A stretch of 64,000 bases of DNA, taken from positions 1 through 64,000 of the forward strand of contig NZ_ATYV01000014.1 of NCBI RefSeq assembly GCF_000427865.1, given 5' to 3'. The stretch comes from Corynebacterium sputi DSM 45148 (GTDB lineage: Bacteria; Actinomycetota; Actinomycetes; Mycobacteriales; Mycobacteriaceae). The notes below the pieces were generated by a model, which ran no database searches, had not been told where the DNA came from, and saw only the letters and a program-made list of their open reading frames with translations. Of the stretch, positions 25,985 to 35,527 are shown piece by piece (position 1 is the stretch's first letter; every line of letters begins with the position of its first letter). The position numbers and the translations under genes were made by a program.

Positions 25985-26697
25985 CGCGGCATCCGCCTCC
26001 AGATTGCGCGCGGGACCCACCTGGAGATCCAGCCGAGTACACCGACTCCGAACGGAATCCATACGTGCGGCTTGCCGAGAGCTTTGACCGCCTCGTCGGC
26101 GACCTGATCTGGGGTGCTCGACATGGGAGCGGGGCTCATGCCATCGGTCATGCGGCCGATGACGAAGCCGGGTCGAGCGATCGTCAACTGCACAGGTCCA
26201 CCGTGGAGGCGATCCTGCAGGCCTTGCAAGAAGCCATCAAGGCCCGCCTTCGCGGAGCCGTAGACGTAATTGGCGCGGCGGACACGGGAGCCGGCGATCG
26301 ACGAGAACGCCAGGATACGGCCGGACTCCATGCGATTGACCAGTTCGGTGACCACAGACGCGTGCGCCGTGAAGTCAGTGTGGATGATCGCGGCGGCACG
26401 TTCACCGCTGACCTCGTCCTGCTCTTGGTTGCCGAGAATGCCGAAAGCAATGACAGCGGTGTCTACGGGCTCGTGGGCCCATGCCTCATCGAGGACGCCG
26501 GGCTGCGCGGCAATGTCGTCGGCGTTGAAGAAAAGCCGGTGCACCTCGGTAGCCCCGCAGGCGTACATGCGCTCCTCAACCGGGCCCAGTGCGTCCACCC
26601 GGCGCGCCGCGAGGGTCACGCGATTGCCCGGCGCGAGACGTGCTGCGACTTCTTCTCCAATTTCGGAGGTGCCGCCGAGGATGAGGACGTGGCTCAT
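25981..26697 (-). CDS. Short-chain dehydrogenase similar to DprE2
   Basis: 238-residue [22 protein letters not shown] (NAD(P)-binding GGxxxIG), IAFGILGNQEQDE, ILAFSSIAGSRVRRANYVYG with catalytic Ser, and Tyr-x3-Lys in YVYGSAKAGLDG. The ending [16 protein letters not shown] also matches the C-terminus of DprE2, the keto-reductase partner of DprE1 in decaprenylphosphoryl-arabinose synthesis. It lies between pepQ and cobL with 4-base overlaps on both sides and no dprE1 next to it, so it is more likely a DprE2 paralogue of unknown substrate than the cell-wall enzyme itself. Confidence 0.8.
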   Translation of the reverse strand: MSHVLILGGTSEIGEEVAARLAPGNRVTLAARRVDALGPVEERMYACGATEVHRLFFNADDIAAQPGVLDEAWAHEPVDTAVIAFGILGNQEQDEVSGERAAAIIHTDFTAHASVVTELVNRMESGRILAFSSIAGSRVRRANYVYGSAKAGLDGFLQGLQDRLHGGPVQLTIARPGFVIGRMTDGMSPAPMSSTPDQVADEAVKALGKPHVWIPFGVGVLGWISRWVPRAIWRRMPR

Positions 26698-27779
26698 CGC
26701 AGGCTCCGGTCAGCGTTGTTGAGTGTTTCGACTCCGTCTGCGGTGACGGTGACGATGTCCTCCAGTCGCATGCCGATTTCCCCCTCGAGGTAGAGGCCGG
26801 GCTCGACGGAGAAGGTCATGCCTTCTTCAAGGACAAGGTCGTTGCCTTCCATGATGAAGGGCTCCTCGTGCAGGCTCAGGCCGATTCCGTGGCCAGTGCG
26901 GTGCATGATGAGGTCTTCGTAGCCATTGGCGATGATGATTTCGCGGGTGATGGCGTCGATGTCCTTGGCCTTAACGCCGGGTTTGACGGCGCGGACGGCG
27001 GTTTCTTGGGCGGTGCGGAGGACGTCGTAAAGCATCTGTGCTTTTTCGTTCTCCCCCATCACATAGGTGCGGGTGCAGTCGGAGTGGTAACCGCTGGGGA
27101 GGGTGCCGCCGATGTCGACGACTACGACGTCACCATTGTGAATAACGCGGTCGGAGTAGTCGTGGTGCGGGTTGGCACCATTGGGGCCGGAGCCGACGAT
27201 GATGAAGTCGACGGAGGCGTGCTCCTTAAGGATGAGGGTGCGCAGTTCGTGGGCGACTTCTTCCTCGGTACGACCTGGGGCGAGCAGGTCGGGCACGGCG
27301 GCGTGGACGCGGTCAATGGCGGCGCCGGCGAGACGGAGCTGCGCGATCTCCTCAGTGTCCTTGCGCATGAACTGTTCCTTGAGCGATTCGGTCGCAAGGA
27401 CTGGGCGCGCTCCGGTCAGTTCCAGGATCGGCAGGAGGTGGTCAGCAGTAAGGGAGCCTCCGAAGCCGACGGTGGCGTTCGCCGGAATGAGATCGGCGAC
27501 GATCTGATGCGGGTTCTGCCCGTCCCTCCAGAAGTGCATGTCGACGTCGAGGTCAGGAACGTCACTGCGCTCAACTGCGGGAACAACGAGGAGGGGCTTG
27601 TGGCCCGGGCGTAGAACCAGTGCGGTGAGGCGCTCGTGGGAGCTGATCTTGCTTCCCAGCAGGTACTCGAAATCGGTACCGGTACCGAACACCAGCGCGG
27701 CGATGCCACGGCCCTCTGCCAGGGCGGCGGCTCGGGTCATTCGGGTGAGATACACGTCGGCGGAAAAGAGCTCAGTCAT
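26694..27779 (-). CDS. pepQ: M24-family Xaa-Pro dipeptidase/aminopeptidase
   Basis: 361 residues with the pita-bread fold. The five metal ligands can be placed: Asp in VVDIGGTLPSG, Asp in SDCTRTYVMG, His in GHGIGLSLHEEPFI, Glu in FSVEPGLYLEG and Glu in MRLEDIVTVT. The N-terminal creatinase-like domain covers about 1-130. It cleaves X-Pro bonds of peptides in the cytoplasm. It heads a minus-strand run pepQ-SDR-cobL-cobM-cobK and diverges from ktrB across only 32 bases. Confidence 0.88.
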   Translation of the reverse strand: MTELFSADVYLTRMTRAAALAEGRGIAALVFGTGTDFEYLLGSKISSHERLTALVLRPGHKPLLVVPAVERSDVPDLDVDMHFWRDGQNPHQIVADLIPANATVGFGGSLTADHLLPILELTGARPVLATESLKEQFMRKDTEEIAQLRLAGAAIDRVHAAVPDLLAPGRTEEEVAHELRTLILKEHASVDFIIVGSGPNGANPHHDYSDRVIHNGDVVVVDIGGTLPSGYHSDCTRTYVMGENEKAQMLYDVLRTAQETAVRAVKPGVKAKDIDAITREIIIANGYEDLIMHRTGHGIGLSLHEEPFIMEGNDLVLEEGMTFSVEPGLYLEGEIGMRLEDIVTVTADGVETLNNADRSLR

Positions 27780-27797
27780 AGAACTGATGATAAGGGG

Positions 27798-27803
27798 TAT
27801 AAC
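27798..27803 (+). promoter_or_regulatory. Possible -10 box of ktrB (leaderless transcript)
   Basis: TATAAC lies 8 bases before the ktrB ATG at 27812. If used, transcription would begin at or just before the start codon, and no ribosome site is seen. Leaderless mRNAs are common in Actinobacteria. The -35 region is weak. Confidence 0.35.
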
Positions 27804-27811
27804 TTTGATCC

Positions 27812-29140
27812 ATGAATATCAGGGCGCGACTGCGGAGGGCCCTTGGCCACTCCCCGTCCAGGGCCGCCGTGTTGGCCTTTTTCGCTGTCACCGCATTCTT
27901 CACGGTGCTGCTGTCTCTTCCCGTAGCGGCCGCGGACGGGCAAAGAACTCCGCTTCCCGACGCAGTCTTCACCGCCGCATCCGCCGTTTCCGTCACTGGC
28001 CTAACAACTGTGAACACTGGCGAGCATTGGTCACTCTTCGGTCAGGTGGTGATTCTGCTAGCAATCCAGACCGGTGGCCTGGGAGTGGTGACGCTGTCGC
28101 TGCTTCTCATGGTGATGGTCACCCACCGGCTGGGGCTCACGGGACGATTGTTTGCCCGGGAGAGTTTGGGTCCAGGTGATGTGAAGCAGTTGTTCTGGAT
28201 CGTGGTGACGGTGACGTTCGTTTTGGAGGCTGCCCTGGCGGTGTTCCTGTTACCGTCATTCCTGTATTCGGAGGATTCGGTGCCGCGGGCGGTGTGGTTC
28301 GCGGTGTTCTACGCGGTCTCGGCGTTCTGTAATGCCGGGTTCAGTCCAGATGTTGATGGGCTGTTGCCGTTTGCGGGCAACTTGTTCGTGTTGGTGCCGA
28401 TCGCGGTGGGTGTGTTCGTGGGGTCATTGGGCTTCCCGGTGCTGCTGAACCTGTTGAAGCGCAATCGCTGGACACTGCATACGAAGTTGACGATCAACAC
28501 CACGGTGATCCTGCTGATCTTCGGTGCCCTTGCTTGGGCAGGGGCCGAGTGGCTCAACGGGAACACGGTGGGACATCTGCGGTGGTGGGAGAAGATCGGC
28601 GATGGTGTGTTCTCTTCAATCATGTTGCGCTCTGGCGGCTTCGCTGTGGTGGACATGGACGAGATCACACCGACAGCGACGATGCTCAGCAGTGTCCTGA
28701 TGTTCATTGGCGGCGGCTCGGCCTCGACAGCCGGCGGTATCAAGGTGACGACGTTCGCAGTACTACTTCTCGCCATCATCGCTGAGGCTCGCGGCACCGT
28801 AGACACCACCGCTATGGGCCGGACCATTGCCTACAGCACCCTGCGCCTGGCAGTCAGTGTCGCGTTCCTGGGCCTGATCCTGGTGCTTTCTGCGGCAACG
28901 CTGCTGTCGCTGGGCAGTGAGACGACTCTAGACCGCATACTCTTCGAGACGATCTCCGCTTTCGCCACTTGTGGGCTCACCACCGGCTTCTCTGCAGAGG
29001 CGACAAACTCAGACAAATATGTCTTGGCGGTACTTATGGTGATGGGCCGAATCGGCCCGATCGCTATGGCCGCGGCTCTGGCCGTACGCTACCGCAGACA
29101 GAACTACGCGTATCCCGTCGAACGCCCGATCATCGGATAG
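27812..29140 (+). CDS. ktrB: K+ uptake channel subunit KtrB (TrkH family)
   Basis: 442-residue membrane protein with four pore repeats of the SKT superfamily. Selectivity-loop segments are FTAASAVSVTGLTTVNTG, FYAVSAFCNAGFSPDVDG, SIMLRSGGFAVVDMDEIT and FETISAFATCGLTTGFS; the third has the SGGF variant. IGGGSASTAGGIKVTTFAVL is a family block just after the third loop. It forms the channel of a Na+-coupled K+ uptake system gated by the KtrA protein encoded 9 bases downstream. Confidence 0.92.
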   Translation: MNIRARLRRALGHSPSRAAVLAFFAVTAFFTVLLSLPVAAADGQRTPLPDAVFTAASAVSVTGLTTVNTGEHWSLFGQVVILLAIQTGGLGVVTLSLLLMVMVTHRLGLTGRLFARESLGPGDVKQLFWIVVTVTFVLEAALAVFLLPSFLYSEDSVPRAVWFAVFYAVSAFCNAGFSPDVDGLLPFAGNLFVLVPIAVGVFVGSLGFPVLLNLLKRNRWTLHTKLTINTTVILLIFGALAWAGAEWLNGNTVGHLRWWEKIGDGVFSSIMLRSGGFAVVDMDEITPTATMLSSVLMFIGGGSASTAGGIKVTTFAVLLLAIIAEARGTVDTTAMGRTIAYSTLRLAVSVAFLGLILVLSAATLLSLGSETTLDRILFETISAFATCGLTTGFSAEATNSDKYVLAVLMVMGRIGPIAMAAALAVRYRRQNYAYPVERPIIG

Positions 29141-29149
29141 AGGTAACCC

Positions 29150-29824
29150 ATGTCCATCTTCCCTTCTCGTCACGAGCGCCTCGCGGCAAATGACTCGGTC
29201 GCAGTCTTGGGACTCGGCAGGTTTGGCCGCGCTTTGTGTGTAGAGCTCACTGAGACTGGCACCGATGTTCTCGGCGTTGACATCGACATCGAGCCAGTGC
29301 AAGCCCTCAGCAACCGGATCACCCAGGCAGTCCAAGCCGACACGACAAAGGAGGACGTTCTCGAGGATCTAAGCATCGCTGAGTTCGACCGCGTGGTCGT
29401 GGCCATTGGCGCCGACGTGAAGGCGTCGATCCTCACCGCGTCCCTGGTACTTCGACTGGGCGTTCCCGTGGTGTGGGCCAAGGGCGACGACCAGCAGCAC
29501 GCGATGATTCTCGAACAGCTCGGGGTGCACAAGGTTCTGCAGCCAGAGCGAGACATGGGCCGGCGCGTCGCACACCTAATCCGTGGACAAGCCTCCGATT
29601 ACGTGGAGATTGACCCTGGGTACGCGATGGTGAAGATGGCGACGCCCAAACAACTCGTCGCCAACCCAAAAACCGCCCGACAGTACAAGGTCATCGTCAC
29701 CGCGTACCAAGCTGCCGATGGCACCTGGGTTCACACCGAGTCGACCACTGTTCTGCACGAGGGTTGCCAGATCCTCGTGGTGGGACCAACCAAGGGTGTC
29801 GAGGAATTCTCGAAACTGAAGTGA
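29150..29824 (+). CDS. ktrA: K+ uptake regulator KtrA (RCK/TrkA domains)
   Basis: 224 residues: an RCK-N Rossmann domain with SVAVLGLGRFGRALCVELTE (GxGxxG), an acidic VDIDIEPVQAL, and VVAIGADVKASILTASLVLR, then a C-terminal RCK-C domain (VKMATPKQLVANPKTARQYK to ILVVGPTKGVEEFSKL). It forms the cytoplasmic nucleotide-sensing ring on KtrB. AGAGG lies 8 bases upstream of the ATG. It ends two bases before the converging helY. Confidence 0.92.
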   Translation: MSIFPSRHERLAANDSVAVLGLGRFGRALCVELTETGTDVLGVDIDIEPVQALSNRITQAVQADTTKEDVLEDLSIAEFDRVVVAIGADVKASILTASLVLRLGVPVVWAKGDDQQHAMILEQLGVHKVLQPERDMGRRVAHLIRGQASDYVEIDPGYAMVKMATPKQLVANPKTARQYKVIVTAYQAADGTWVHTESTTVLHEGCQILVVGPTKGVEEFSKLK

Positions 29825-29825
29825 C

Positions 29826-32456
29826 CTATTGGCCGATCGCGACAACCCCACGGCGGATCGCACGGGAGGCCTTACGTGCATTTGTGCGGACCTCGTCGCT
29901 GTAGGCGGTAGCGCGGACCTGGTCCAGCAGATCGATGACCTGGCGGCACCAGCGCACGAAGTCGCCGGCAGTTAGCTCTGCGCCGTTTTCTGCGGCAGCG
30001 CCCAAGGCGTATGCCAGAGGAGCACCCGCAGCCCACTGGTGAATCGCGGCGGCGAATGAAGTGTCCGGGACTCGAGTCAGCGGCAGGCGGTGGCGCTGCT
30101 CGTCCTCGGTGAGCTCGTCCCAGATGCGCATCACGTGAGAGATCGCCGTCGAGAGGTTCTCCGTTGGCACCACGTCGGTGCCGGGGGTCTCGCGACGGTT
30201 CTCGAAAACGAGGGTGGAGACCGCCCCTGCCAGCTCCGCCGGGTCCAAGTCATCCCAGATGCCACGGCGCAGACAGGTCGCGACAAGCAGGTCAGAGCTG
30301 TTGTGGATCCGTGCCAGGCGATCGCCCTCTTCAGTGACGTGCCACTGGTCGGTTCCGGTCTTCTCTACGTAATCCATCTCCTGCAGCAGGTCCAAGATGC
30401 GGTCAAAGGTCCGAGCCAGGGTGTCAGACGCCTTCTCGATAGTTCCCTGCAGCTTCACAACCTCTGCTCGTGCGGAACGGAGCTCGCGCATGGACTTGGC
30501 GGCGGCGTCGATGGATGGGTCCCCGTGCAGAGGATGCTGGCGCAGATCCTTCTTCAAACCCTTCAGTTTCGCCGAGGGCTTGGAGGTGGCCTTCTTCAGC
30601 CGCTTCGGCCCGCGGATGTCCTGGCGGTCCATCTCGGACTGGATGAGGCCGATGGCGCGCTTGGGGCGTCGTCCGGCATCTGCTGGAATCCGGATGCGGC
30701 CGAGCACCACCGGTGCCGATGGGAACATTCCCGCGTCGATCCGTCCGGTGAACCCACCAGCGCCGACGACCAGCGGCCGCGGGTTCGGACCGGAGGAATC
30801 CTCCCGCACCACCGCGACGCGCTCAATCTTCTTGCCACGCGGCATCGCAACGACCTCACCACGGCGCAGCCGCCGCAGGGCCACCACTGATTGCTCGAAG
30901 CGATCTTCTATTGCATGGCGCTTGGCTCGACGCTCCTCAGCAGTAATTGCCTCGCGCAGATCCAGATACTCCATCAAGGAGTCCAGTCCGTCTGGGTCGG
31001 CGCCGATGGTGGTGGTGAGGGCGTCGACACGCTCTTGTGCCTTTTCCAGTGCCCGCACCGAACTGACCACGTCACCGTCAGACTGGAACTGCGCGAAAGA
31101 CTTCTCCAGGGTGGTCTTGGACTCCAGGTAGCCGCCATTGCGCAGGAGGTTGACGGCCATGTTGTAGCCCGGTGTGAAGGTGGAGTTCAGCGGGTACGTG
31201 CGGGTGGAGGCAAGCCCCGCAACCCACCGGGGGTCCATTGCCTGAGTCCACTGCACCACCGCGTTGCCGATGGTGTCGATGCCACGGCGTCCAGCGCGAC
31301 CGGTCATCTGGGTGTACTGGCCCGGGGTGAGGTCGACGTGGGCCTCGCCGTCGTACTTCACTAGCCGTTCCATCATCACCGAGCGCGCCGGCATGTTGAT
31401 GCCCAAAGCGAGGGTCTCGGTGGCGAAGACGACCTTCACCAGGCCTGCATTAAAGAGCTTCTCGACGATATGGCGGAACGCCGGCAGCATGCCCGCATGG
31501 TGCGCAGCAAAGCCGCGGCGGACGATGTTGCGCCAGCGGTAGAAGTCGAGCACGTCCAGGTCGGCGCGAGGGATGCCGTCGATGCCGGCGTCGATAATCG
31601 CGTCGATACGCTCGCGCTCATCCGAGTCCGTCAGGTCGAACTTGGAGCTGCCCATCTGCGCCAGCGCGCCCTCGCAGCCGGCGCGGGAGAAGATGAAGAT
31701 GATAGCCGGGAGCATGTCGCGGTTTTCAAGAAGCTTCACGACGTCCGGGCGGCGCGCGAAGCGAACCCTGCGTTCTTCGGCGGAGGCGCAGACGTCGAGA
31801 AGCTCGCGGTTGACCTTCTGCCCGTCCTTCTCGAACAGCGGCAGCATGCGGTTGCCCACGAGCATGAACTGATTCAGCGGAACCGGGCGGTGGTCGGTGA
31901 CCACGATGTCAGTGTCGCCGCGCACGGTTGTGAGCCAGCGGGCGAACTCCTCAGAGTTAGAGACCGTCGCCGACAGGCCGACCACTCGGATGTCCTCGTG
32001 CAGGCCGAGGATGACCTCCTCCCACACGGCGCCGCGGTCACGGTCGGCCAGGTAGTGGATCTCATCCATGACCACGTGCGAGAGCCGCTGCAGGGTCTCC
32101 GACTGCGCGTAGATCATATTGCGCAGCACCTCGGTGGTCATCACCACGATGTCCGCGTTGCCATTGATGCTCACGTCACCGGTGAGCAGGCCAACCTCAT
32201 CGTCGCCGTATACCTCGACCAGGTCGGCGTACTTCTGATTGCTCAGCGCCTTGATCGGAGTGGTGTAAAAGCACTTGGTGCCCTGGCTGTGCGCCAGGTG
32301 GATGGCGAATTCGCCAACGAACGTCTTACCGGCGCCGGTGGGCGCGCACACCAGAACACCGCGGCCGTCCTCTAGGGAGCGGCACGCGGTGAGCTGGAAG
32401 TCGTCGGGGGTGTAGCTGAGAGGCTCGATAAACGAGTCGAGGACCGTCTGTGACAT
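29826..32456 (-). CDS. helY: Ski2/Mtr4-like DEAD/DEAH RNA helicase HelY
   Basis: 876 residues. Motif I is APTGAGKT (38-45), motif Ia TTPIKALSNQKYADL, motif II DEIHYLADRDRG, motif III VVGLSATVSN, and motif VI MTGRAGRRGIDTIG. After the helicase core come beta-barrel and helical regions and a DSHCT-type C-terminus (ENGAELTAGDFVRWCRQVID). This is the actinobacterial HelY, a Ski2-like superfamily-2 helicase presumed to act on RNA. The ATG at 32456 opens the conserved start MSQTVLDSFIEP; the ORF runs further upstream into tatC with no coding sense. Last gene of the tat/paf operon. Confidence 0.92.
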   Translation of the reverse strand: MSQTVLDSFIEPLSYTPDDFQLTACRSLEDGRGVLVCAPTGAGKTFVGEFAIHLAHSQGTKCFYTTPIKALSNQKYADLVEVYGDDEVGLLTGDVSINGNADIVVMTTEVLRNMIYAQSETLQRLSHVVMDEIHYLADRDRGAVWEEVILGLHEDIRVVGLSATVSNSEEFARWLTTVRGDTDIVVTDHRPVPLNQFMLVGNRMLPLFEKDGQKVNRELLDVCASAEERRVRFARRPDVVKLLENRDMLPAIIFIFSRAGCEGALAQMGSSKFDLTDSDERERIDAIIDAGIDGIPRADLDVLDFYRWRNIVRRGFAAHHAGMLPAFRHIVEKLFNAGLVKVVFATETLALGINMPARSVMMERLVKYDGEAHVDLTPGQYTQMTGRAGRRGIDTIGNAVVQWTQAMDPRWVAGLASTRTYPLNSTFTPGYNMAVNLLRNGGYLESKTTLEKSFAQFQSDGDVVSSVRALEKAQERVDALTTTIGADPDGLDSLMEYLDLREAITAEERRAKRHAIEDRFEQSVVALRRLRRGEVVAMPRGKKIERVAVVREDSSGPNPRPLVVGAGGFTGRIDAGMFPSAPVVLGRIRIPADAGRRPKRAIGLIQSEMDRQDIRGPKRLKKATSKPSAKLKGLKKDLRQHPLHGDPSIDAAAKSMRELRSARAEVVKLQGTIEKASDTLARTFDRILDLLQEMDYVEKTGTDQWHVTEEGDRLARIHNSSDLLVATCLRRGIWDDLDPAELAGAVSTLVFENRRETPGTDVVPTENLSTAISHVMRIWDELTEDEQRHRLPLTRVPDTSFAAAIHQWAAGAPLAYALGAAAENGAELTAGDFVRWCRQVIDLLDQVRATAYSDEVRTNARKASRAIRRGVVAIGQ

Positions 32457-32469
32457 GGTCCCCAGAATG

Positions 32470-33450
32470 TCACAAGACGTCGTCGAAGTCGGTGACCGGG
32501 GTCGCGCGACGCACGTGAGTAGGTCCGCTGACCTGCGTTCCTTGCGCAATTGCTTCGGGAGCCTCCACGGGGCCGGAGGCCTCCTCATCGTCGAGGTTCA
32601 TCCAGTCCGGCTGTTTTTTCTTTTTCCGGCGGTCGTTGAAACGGCAGATCTGCATCGCAATTTCCATCAGCAGGCACAGCGACACGGCCATGACGGACAT
32701 CGTCACCGGGTCCTGACCGGGAGTCATGAACGCGGCAAAGATGAAGATGCACAGGATGGTGATCCGGCGCTTGCCCTTGAGGGTCTCGTATTGCAGCACC
32801 CCGGCGATGTTGAGCATCACCATGAACAGCGGGATCAAGAAACTGACACCGAAGATCACAATCAGGCTGAGCAGGAAGTTGAAGTAGAGATTACCGGTCA
32901 GTGCTGCTTCCTGAGCCTCACGACCGATACCCAGCAGGAACTCCAGTCCGTAAGAGACGACGACGTATGCGAGCACTGCACCAGAGGTAAACAGCACAAC
33001 CGCAGCACTAACAGCGACGAAGGTATTGCGCTTCTCTTTGCTTACCAGGCCTGGGGTGATGAATGCCCAGATCTGATACAGCCAGATTGGCGAGGACAAC
33101 ACCAAGCCAGCCAAAGCACCGACCTTCAAGCGCAGCATGAACATCTCAAATGGCGCGATAGCCAATAGGCGACACTCATCGCCTGGCTGAGCGCCGAAAC
33201 GCATCGACGGATCCAGGGAACAATACGGCCCCTTGAGGATCTCACCGAGCGAATGAACGCGGAAGGCCCCGATGCTGAAAGACACCTGGTACCAGGCGTA
33301 ACCAATAATCGTGCCGACGGCGATCGCTGCCAGCGCCCGCAGGAAGCGCTTGCGCAGCTCCTGCAGATGCTCCACGACGGACATCACGCCCTCGGGGTTC
33401 TTCGGCTTGCGTCGGAGGCTGCGCTTCTTGGCCGGGCTGTTGGAAGTCAC
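32470..33450 (-). CDS. tatC: Twin-arginine translocase subunit TatC
   Basis: 326 residues with six predicted helices. MSVVEHLQELRKRFLRALAA carries the conserved N-terminal ELR motif. LSSPIWLYQIWAFITPGLVS and KEKRNTFVAVSAAVVLFTSG are the TatC core, and FGVSFLIPLFMVML holds the conserved Phe-Glu-region equivalent. The tail beyond about residue 265 is long and charged, usual for actinobacteria. TatC recognises the RR signal of folded Tat substrates. It follows tatA by 3 bases. Confidence 0.95.
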   Translation of the reverse strand: MTSNSPAKKRSLRRKPKNPEGVMSVVEHLQELRKRFLRALAAIAVGTIIGYAWYQVSFSIGAFRVHSLGEILKGPYCSLDPSMRFGAQPGDECRLLAIAPFEMFMLRLKVGALAGLVLSSPIWLYQIWAFITPGLVSKEKRNTFVAVSAAVVLFTSGAVLAYVVVSYGLEFLLGIGREAQEAALTGNLYFNFLLSLIVIFGVSFLIPLFMVMLNIAGVLQYETLKGKRRITILCIFIFAAFMTPGQDPVTMSVMAVSLCLLMEIAMQICRFNDRRKKKKQPDWMNLDDEEASGPVEAPEAIAQGTQVSGPTHVRRATPVTDFDDVL

Positions 33451-33453
33451 GGT

Positions 33454-33636
33454 TTACGCGGGCCGCGCCGTCTGGTCGGAGTCTGCGTTTTCGTTGTTCA
33501 TCTCGCGGACCTCAGACTTGAAGATGCGCATGGAACGGCCAAGGGAACGAGCCGCGTCCGGCAGTCGCTTCGCACCAAAGAGGAGGATGACGACGGCCAG
33601 AATGAGAAGCAATTCGGTCATACCGAGATTGGGCAT
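33454..33636 (-). CDS. tatA: Twin-arginine translocase subunit TatA
   Basis: 60 residues: one membrane helix ([20 protein letters not shown]), the FGxKxLP hinge, then an amphipathic helix ([20 protein letters not shown]) and a short acidic tail. It is shorter than most TatA proteins, mainly in the tail. GGAAGG lies 8 bases before the ATG. TatA forms the protein-conducting assembly with TatC, encoded directly downstream. Confidence 0.93.
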   Translation of the reverse strand: MPNLGMTELLLILAVVILLFGAKRLPDAARSLGRSMRIFKSEVREMNNENADSDQTARPA

Positions 33637-33666
33637 GATGACGACCTTCCGTGGAGCTGGTGGTTC

Positions 33667-34611
33667 TTATTCCACAGCAGCATACTCCCTGAGTGCCGCC
33701 TGAGCACGACTGTGAACTGCCTCACGCACCCACTCTGGCTCGTTCGCCTGAACCCCGGGAAATGTGCGCAGCAGGAAGCGGGTCGCTTGCTCGACACCAC
33801 CGACTGGAATCCATCCGGGGTACCGGCCGTCCTCGTCCGTGCCTTCATCAGTATCCAAAGCCAGCGGGGCGTAATCGGTAACCCAGGTGGCATCCGGAGC
33901 GACAGCGACCCGAGCCCACGCGGTGCCGTCGTCGATGAGCAGCCCGTGCGGGTCATCGGCTTCGACGCTCTCCAGAGGGATGCTGCGGGCAGGCTCGTCC
34001 AGCATCTCTGCGGACTCGATCCGATCAGTGCGGAAGGACTTCACGACTGTATCGCCGTGGTCGCTGGCGCGAAGGAAGGTCCAGCCGTCGGCCCAGAACA
34101 TCTGTTGGGGGTCGAGGAGGCGTTCAGAGCGTCGTCCGGCGGCGTCTCGGTATCCGATGCGCAGCACTCGGCCCGCGGTTACGGCATCGCGAACGACGGC
34201 GACCTCATCAGACGTCGGGACCGCCACTGGGGTGACGTCTACGACCAATCCCCCGGCGATTCGCCGCAGTTTCGCCGTGGCGGTACGGACCACATCTGGG
34301 TCGACGAGGTCGGCGGCGTTCTCCAGGGTCTCCAGCGTCATCAGCAGGGTCACAGCCTCCTGCGGGGTGATCCGCAGCGGCTCGGTGAGCAAGGGAATTC
34401 GCGTCTCAACGATGCTTGCCTGACGGGCATCTGAGTTCACAATGGTCGCAGGGATGGCCGTCTGGCCGGGGATCTCGGCGTCAGCGAGGGTCGCCACTGC
34501 AGACTTCACTTCCTGGTAATCCATGTGCAGCTCGGTGGCCGCCTCAGTGAACGTGCGGGGTTCATCGGCGAAGTACACCGCGACAGCCAAGAGCTGGGAG
34601 AGGTCACTCAT
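33667..34611 (-). CDS. pafC: WYL-domain transcriptional regulator PafC
   Basis: 314 residues: an N-terminal winged-helix region (LLAVAVYFADEPRTFTEAAT, about 1-60), a WYL domain (about 150-240, with VLRIGYRDAAGRRSERLLDP and DGWTFLRASDHGDTVVKSF) and a WCX C-terminus. In mycobacteria PafB and PafC form a heterodimer that drives the LexA-independent DNA-damage response. The ATG lies 8 bases inside the end of pafB. The WYL motif residues here are partly replaced (no exact WYL triplet visible). Confidence 0.9.
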   Translation of the reverse strand: MSDLSQLLAVAVYFADEPRTFTEAATELHMDYQEVKSAVATLADAEIPGQTAIPATIVNSDARQASIVETRIPLLTEPLRITPQEAVTLLMTLETLENAADLVDPDVVRTATAKLRRIAGGLVVDVTPVAVPTSDEVAVVRDAVTAGRVLRIGYRDAAGRRSERLLDPQQMFWADGWTFLRASDHGDTVVKSFRTDRIESAEMLDEPARSIPLESVEADDPHGLLIDDGTAWARVAVAPDATWVTDYAPLALDTDEGTDEDGRYPGWIPVGGVEQATRFLLRTFPGVQANEPEWVREAVHSRAQAALREYAAVE

Positions 34612-35527
34612 ATGCGTCCACGATCTCCTTCAGGGTCTGCACGACCTTGTCTCGGGCCTGCTGCGGTTCGACGATCACCAGATCACCGGCGTGATTCAAA
34701 CCAATTTCGATGATTTCCGGGAGGGTGAGGTCAGGGAGGAGCCAGTGAGCGTCGGGAAGCATTTCTGCGTTTCGCGTGACCTCCGGGCACGTGTCCTCCT
34801 TGACGCGCACCACCGCGCGAACGGTGGCCTCTCCCCTACGCAGGACACCGCGCGCGAGCTCCTCCAGAGCGTCCGCGCTGGGGCGCGGGTGGAAGGCATC
34901 GCCGGCGGGTTCGACAGAGGTGATCCGATTCAGGCGGTAGGACCTGGGGCCATCGCGGTGAATGTCGTAGCCGACGAGGTAATTGCGCCCACCAATGTTG
35001 ACGATGCCCCAGGGCTCAAGTATCCGCTGCTTATCCGGCACACCGTACTGGGGCACATGCCAGAAGGTGACGCGGCGGCCGGTACTCCAGGCGTTCTGCA
35101 GCGCCCCGACGTCCTCAGCCGTCAGATACATCGGATCCGCAATGAGTGAGCGGGCCCTTGTCGATCGCAGATCGGAGCGAGAAGCAACGCCAGCGATCTT
35201 CCGCCATGCGCGCTCTGCTTGCTTCTGCAGCGACGGCTCGCGGAATCTGGCGCCACCGGCCAGGGCAATGACGTGGGACTCATCTTCGGTGAGTTCCAGG
35301 TCATCCATTCGCCACCGGGCGTGATCGACCAGATGGCGGCCACCAAGGGACCGAACCGGAATTCCGATCTCCTCCAGTTCCTTAAGATCTCGCTCGAGGC
35401 GCTTCGCGGCGGCGTCCTTCGTGCCCTCGGCGAATGCGGGGATGCGGGCGGCGATCTCCTCCTGGCTCAGACCCGACGGGTGGTCCAGGAGTAGGAGGAG
35501 CAGCTCAAACTGGCGGTGGCTTTTCAT
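34604..35527 (-). CDS. pafB: WYL-domain transcriptional regulator PafB
   Basis: 307 residues. The N-terminal HTH (QFELLLLLLDHPSGLSQEEI and AAKRLERDLKELEEIGIPV) is followed by a WYL domain (about 140-210; RRVTFWHVPQYGVPDKQRIL, NIGGRNYLVGYDIHRDGPRS) and a WCX domain. Partner of PafC. Its ATG overlaps the pafA stop (ATGA), placing both regulators in the pupylation operon. Confidence 0.9.
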   Translation of the reverse strand: MKSHRQFELLLLLLDHPSGLSQEEIAARIPAFAEGTKDAAAKRLERDLKELEEIGIPVRSLGGRHLVDHARWRMDDLELTEDESHVIALAGGARFREPSLQKQAERAWRKIAGVASRSDLRSTRARSLIADPMYLTAEDVGALQNAWSTGRRVTFWHVPQYGVPDKQRILEPWGIVNIGGRNYLVGYDIHRDGPRSYRLNRITSVEPAGDAFHPRPSADALEELARGVLRRGEATVRAVVRVKEDTCPEVTRNAEMLPDAHWLLPDLTLPEIIEIGLNHAGDLVIVEPQQARDKVVQTLKEIVDAYE

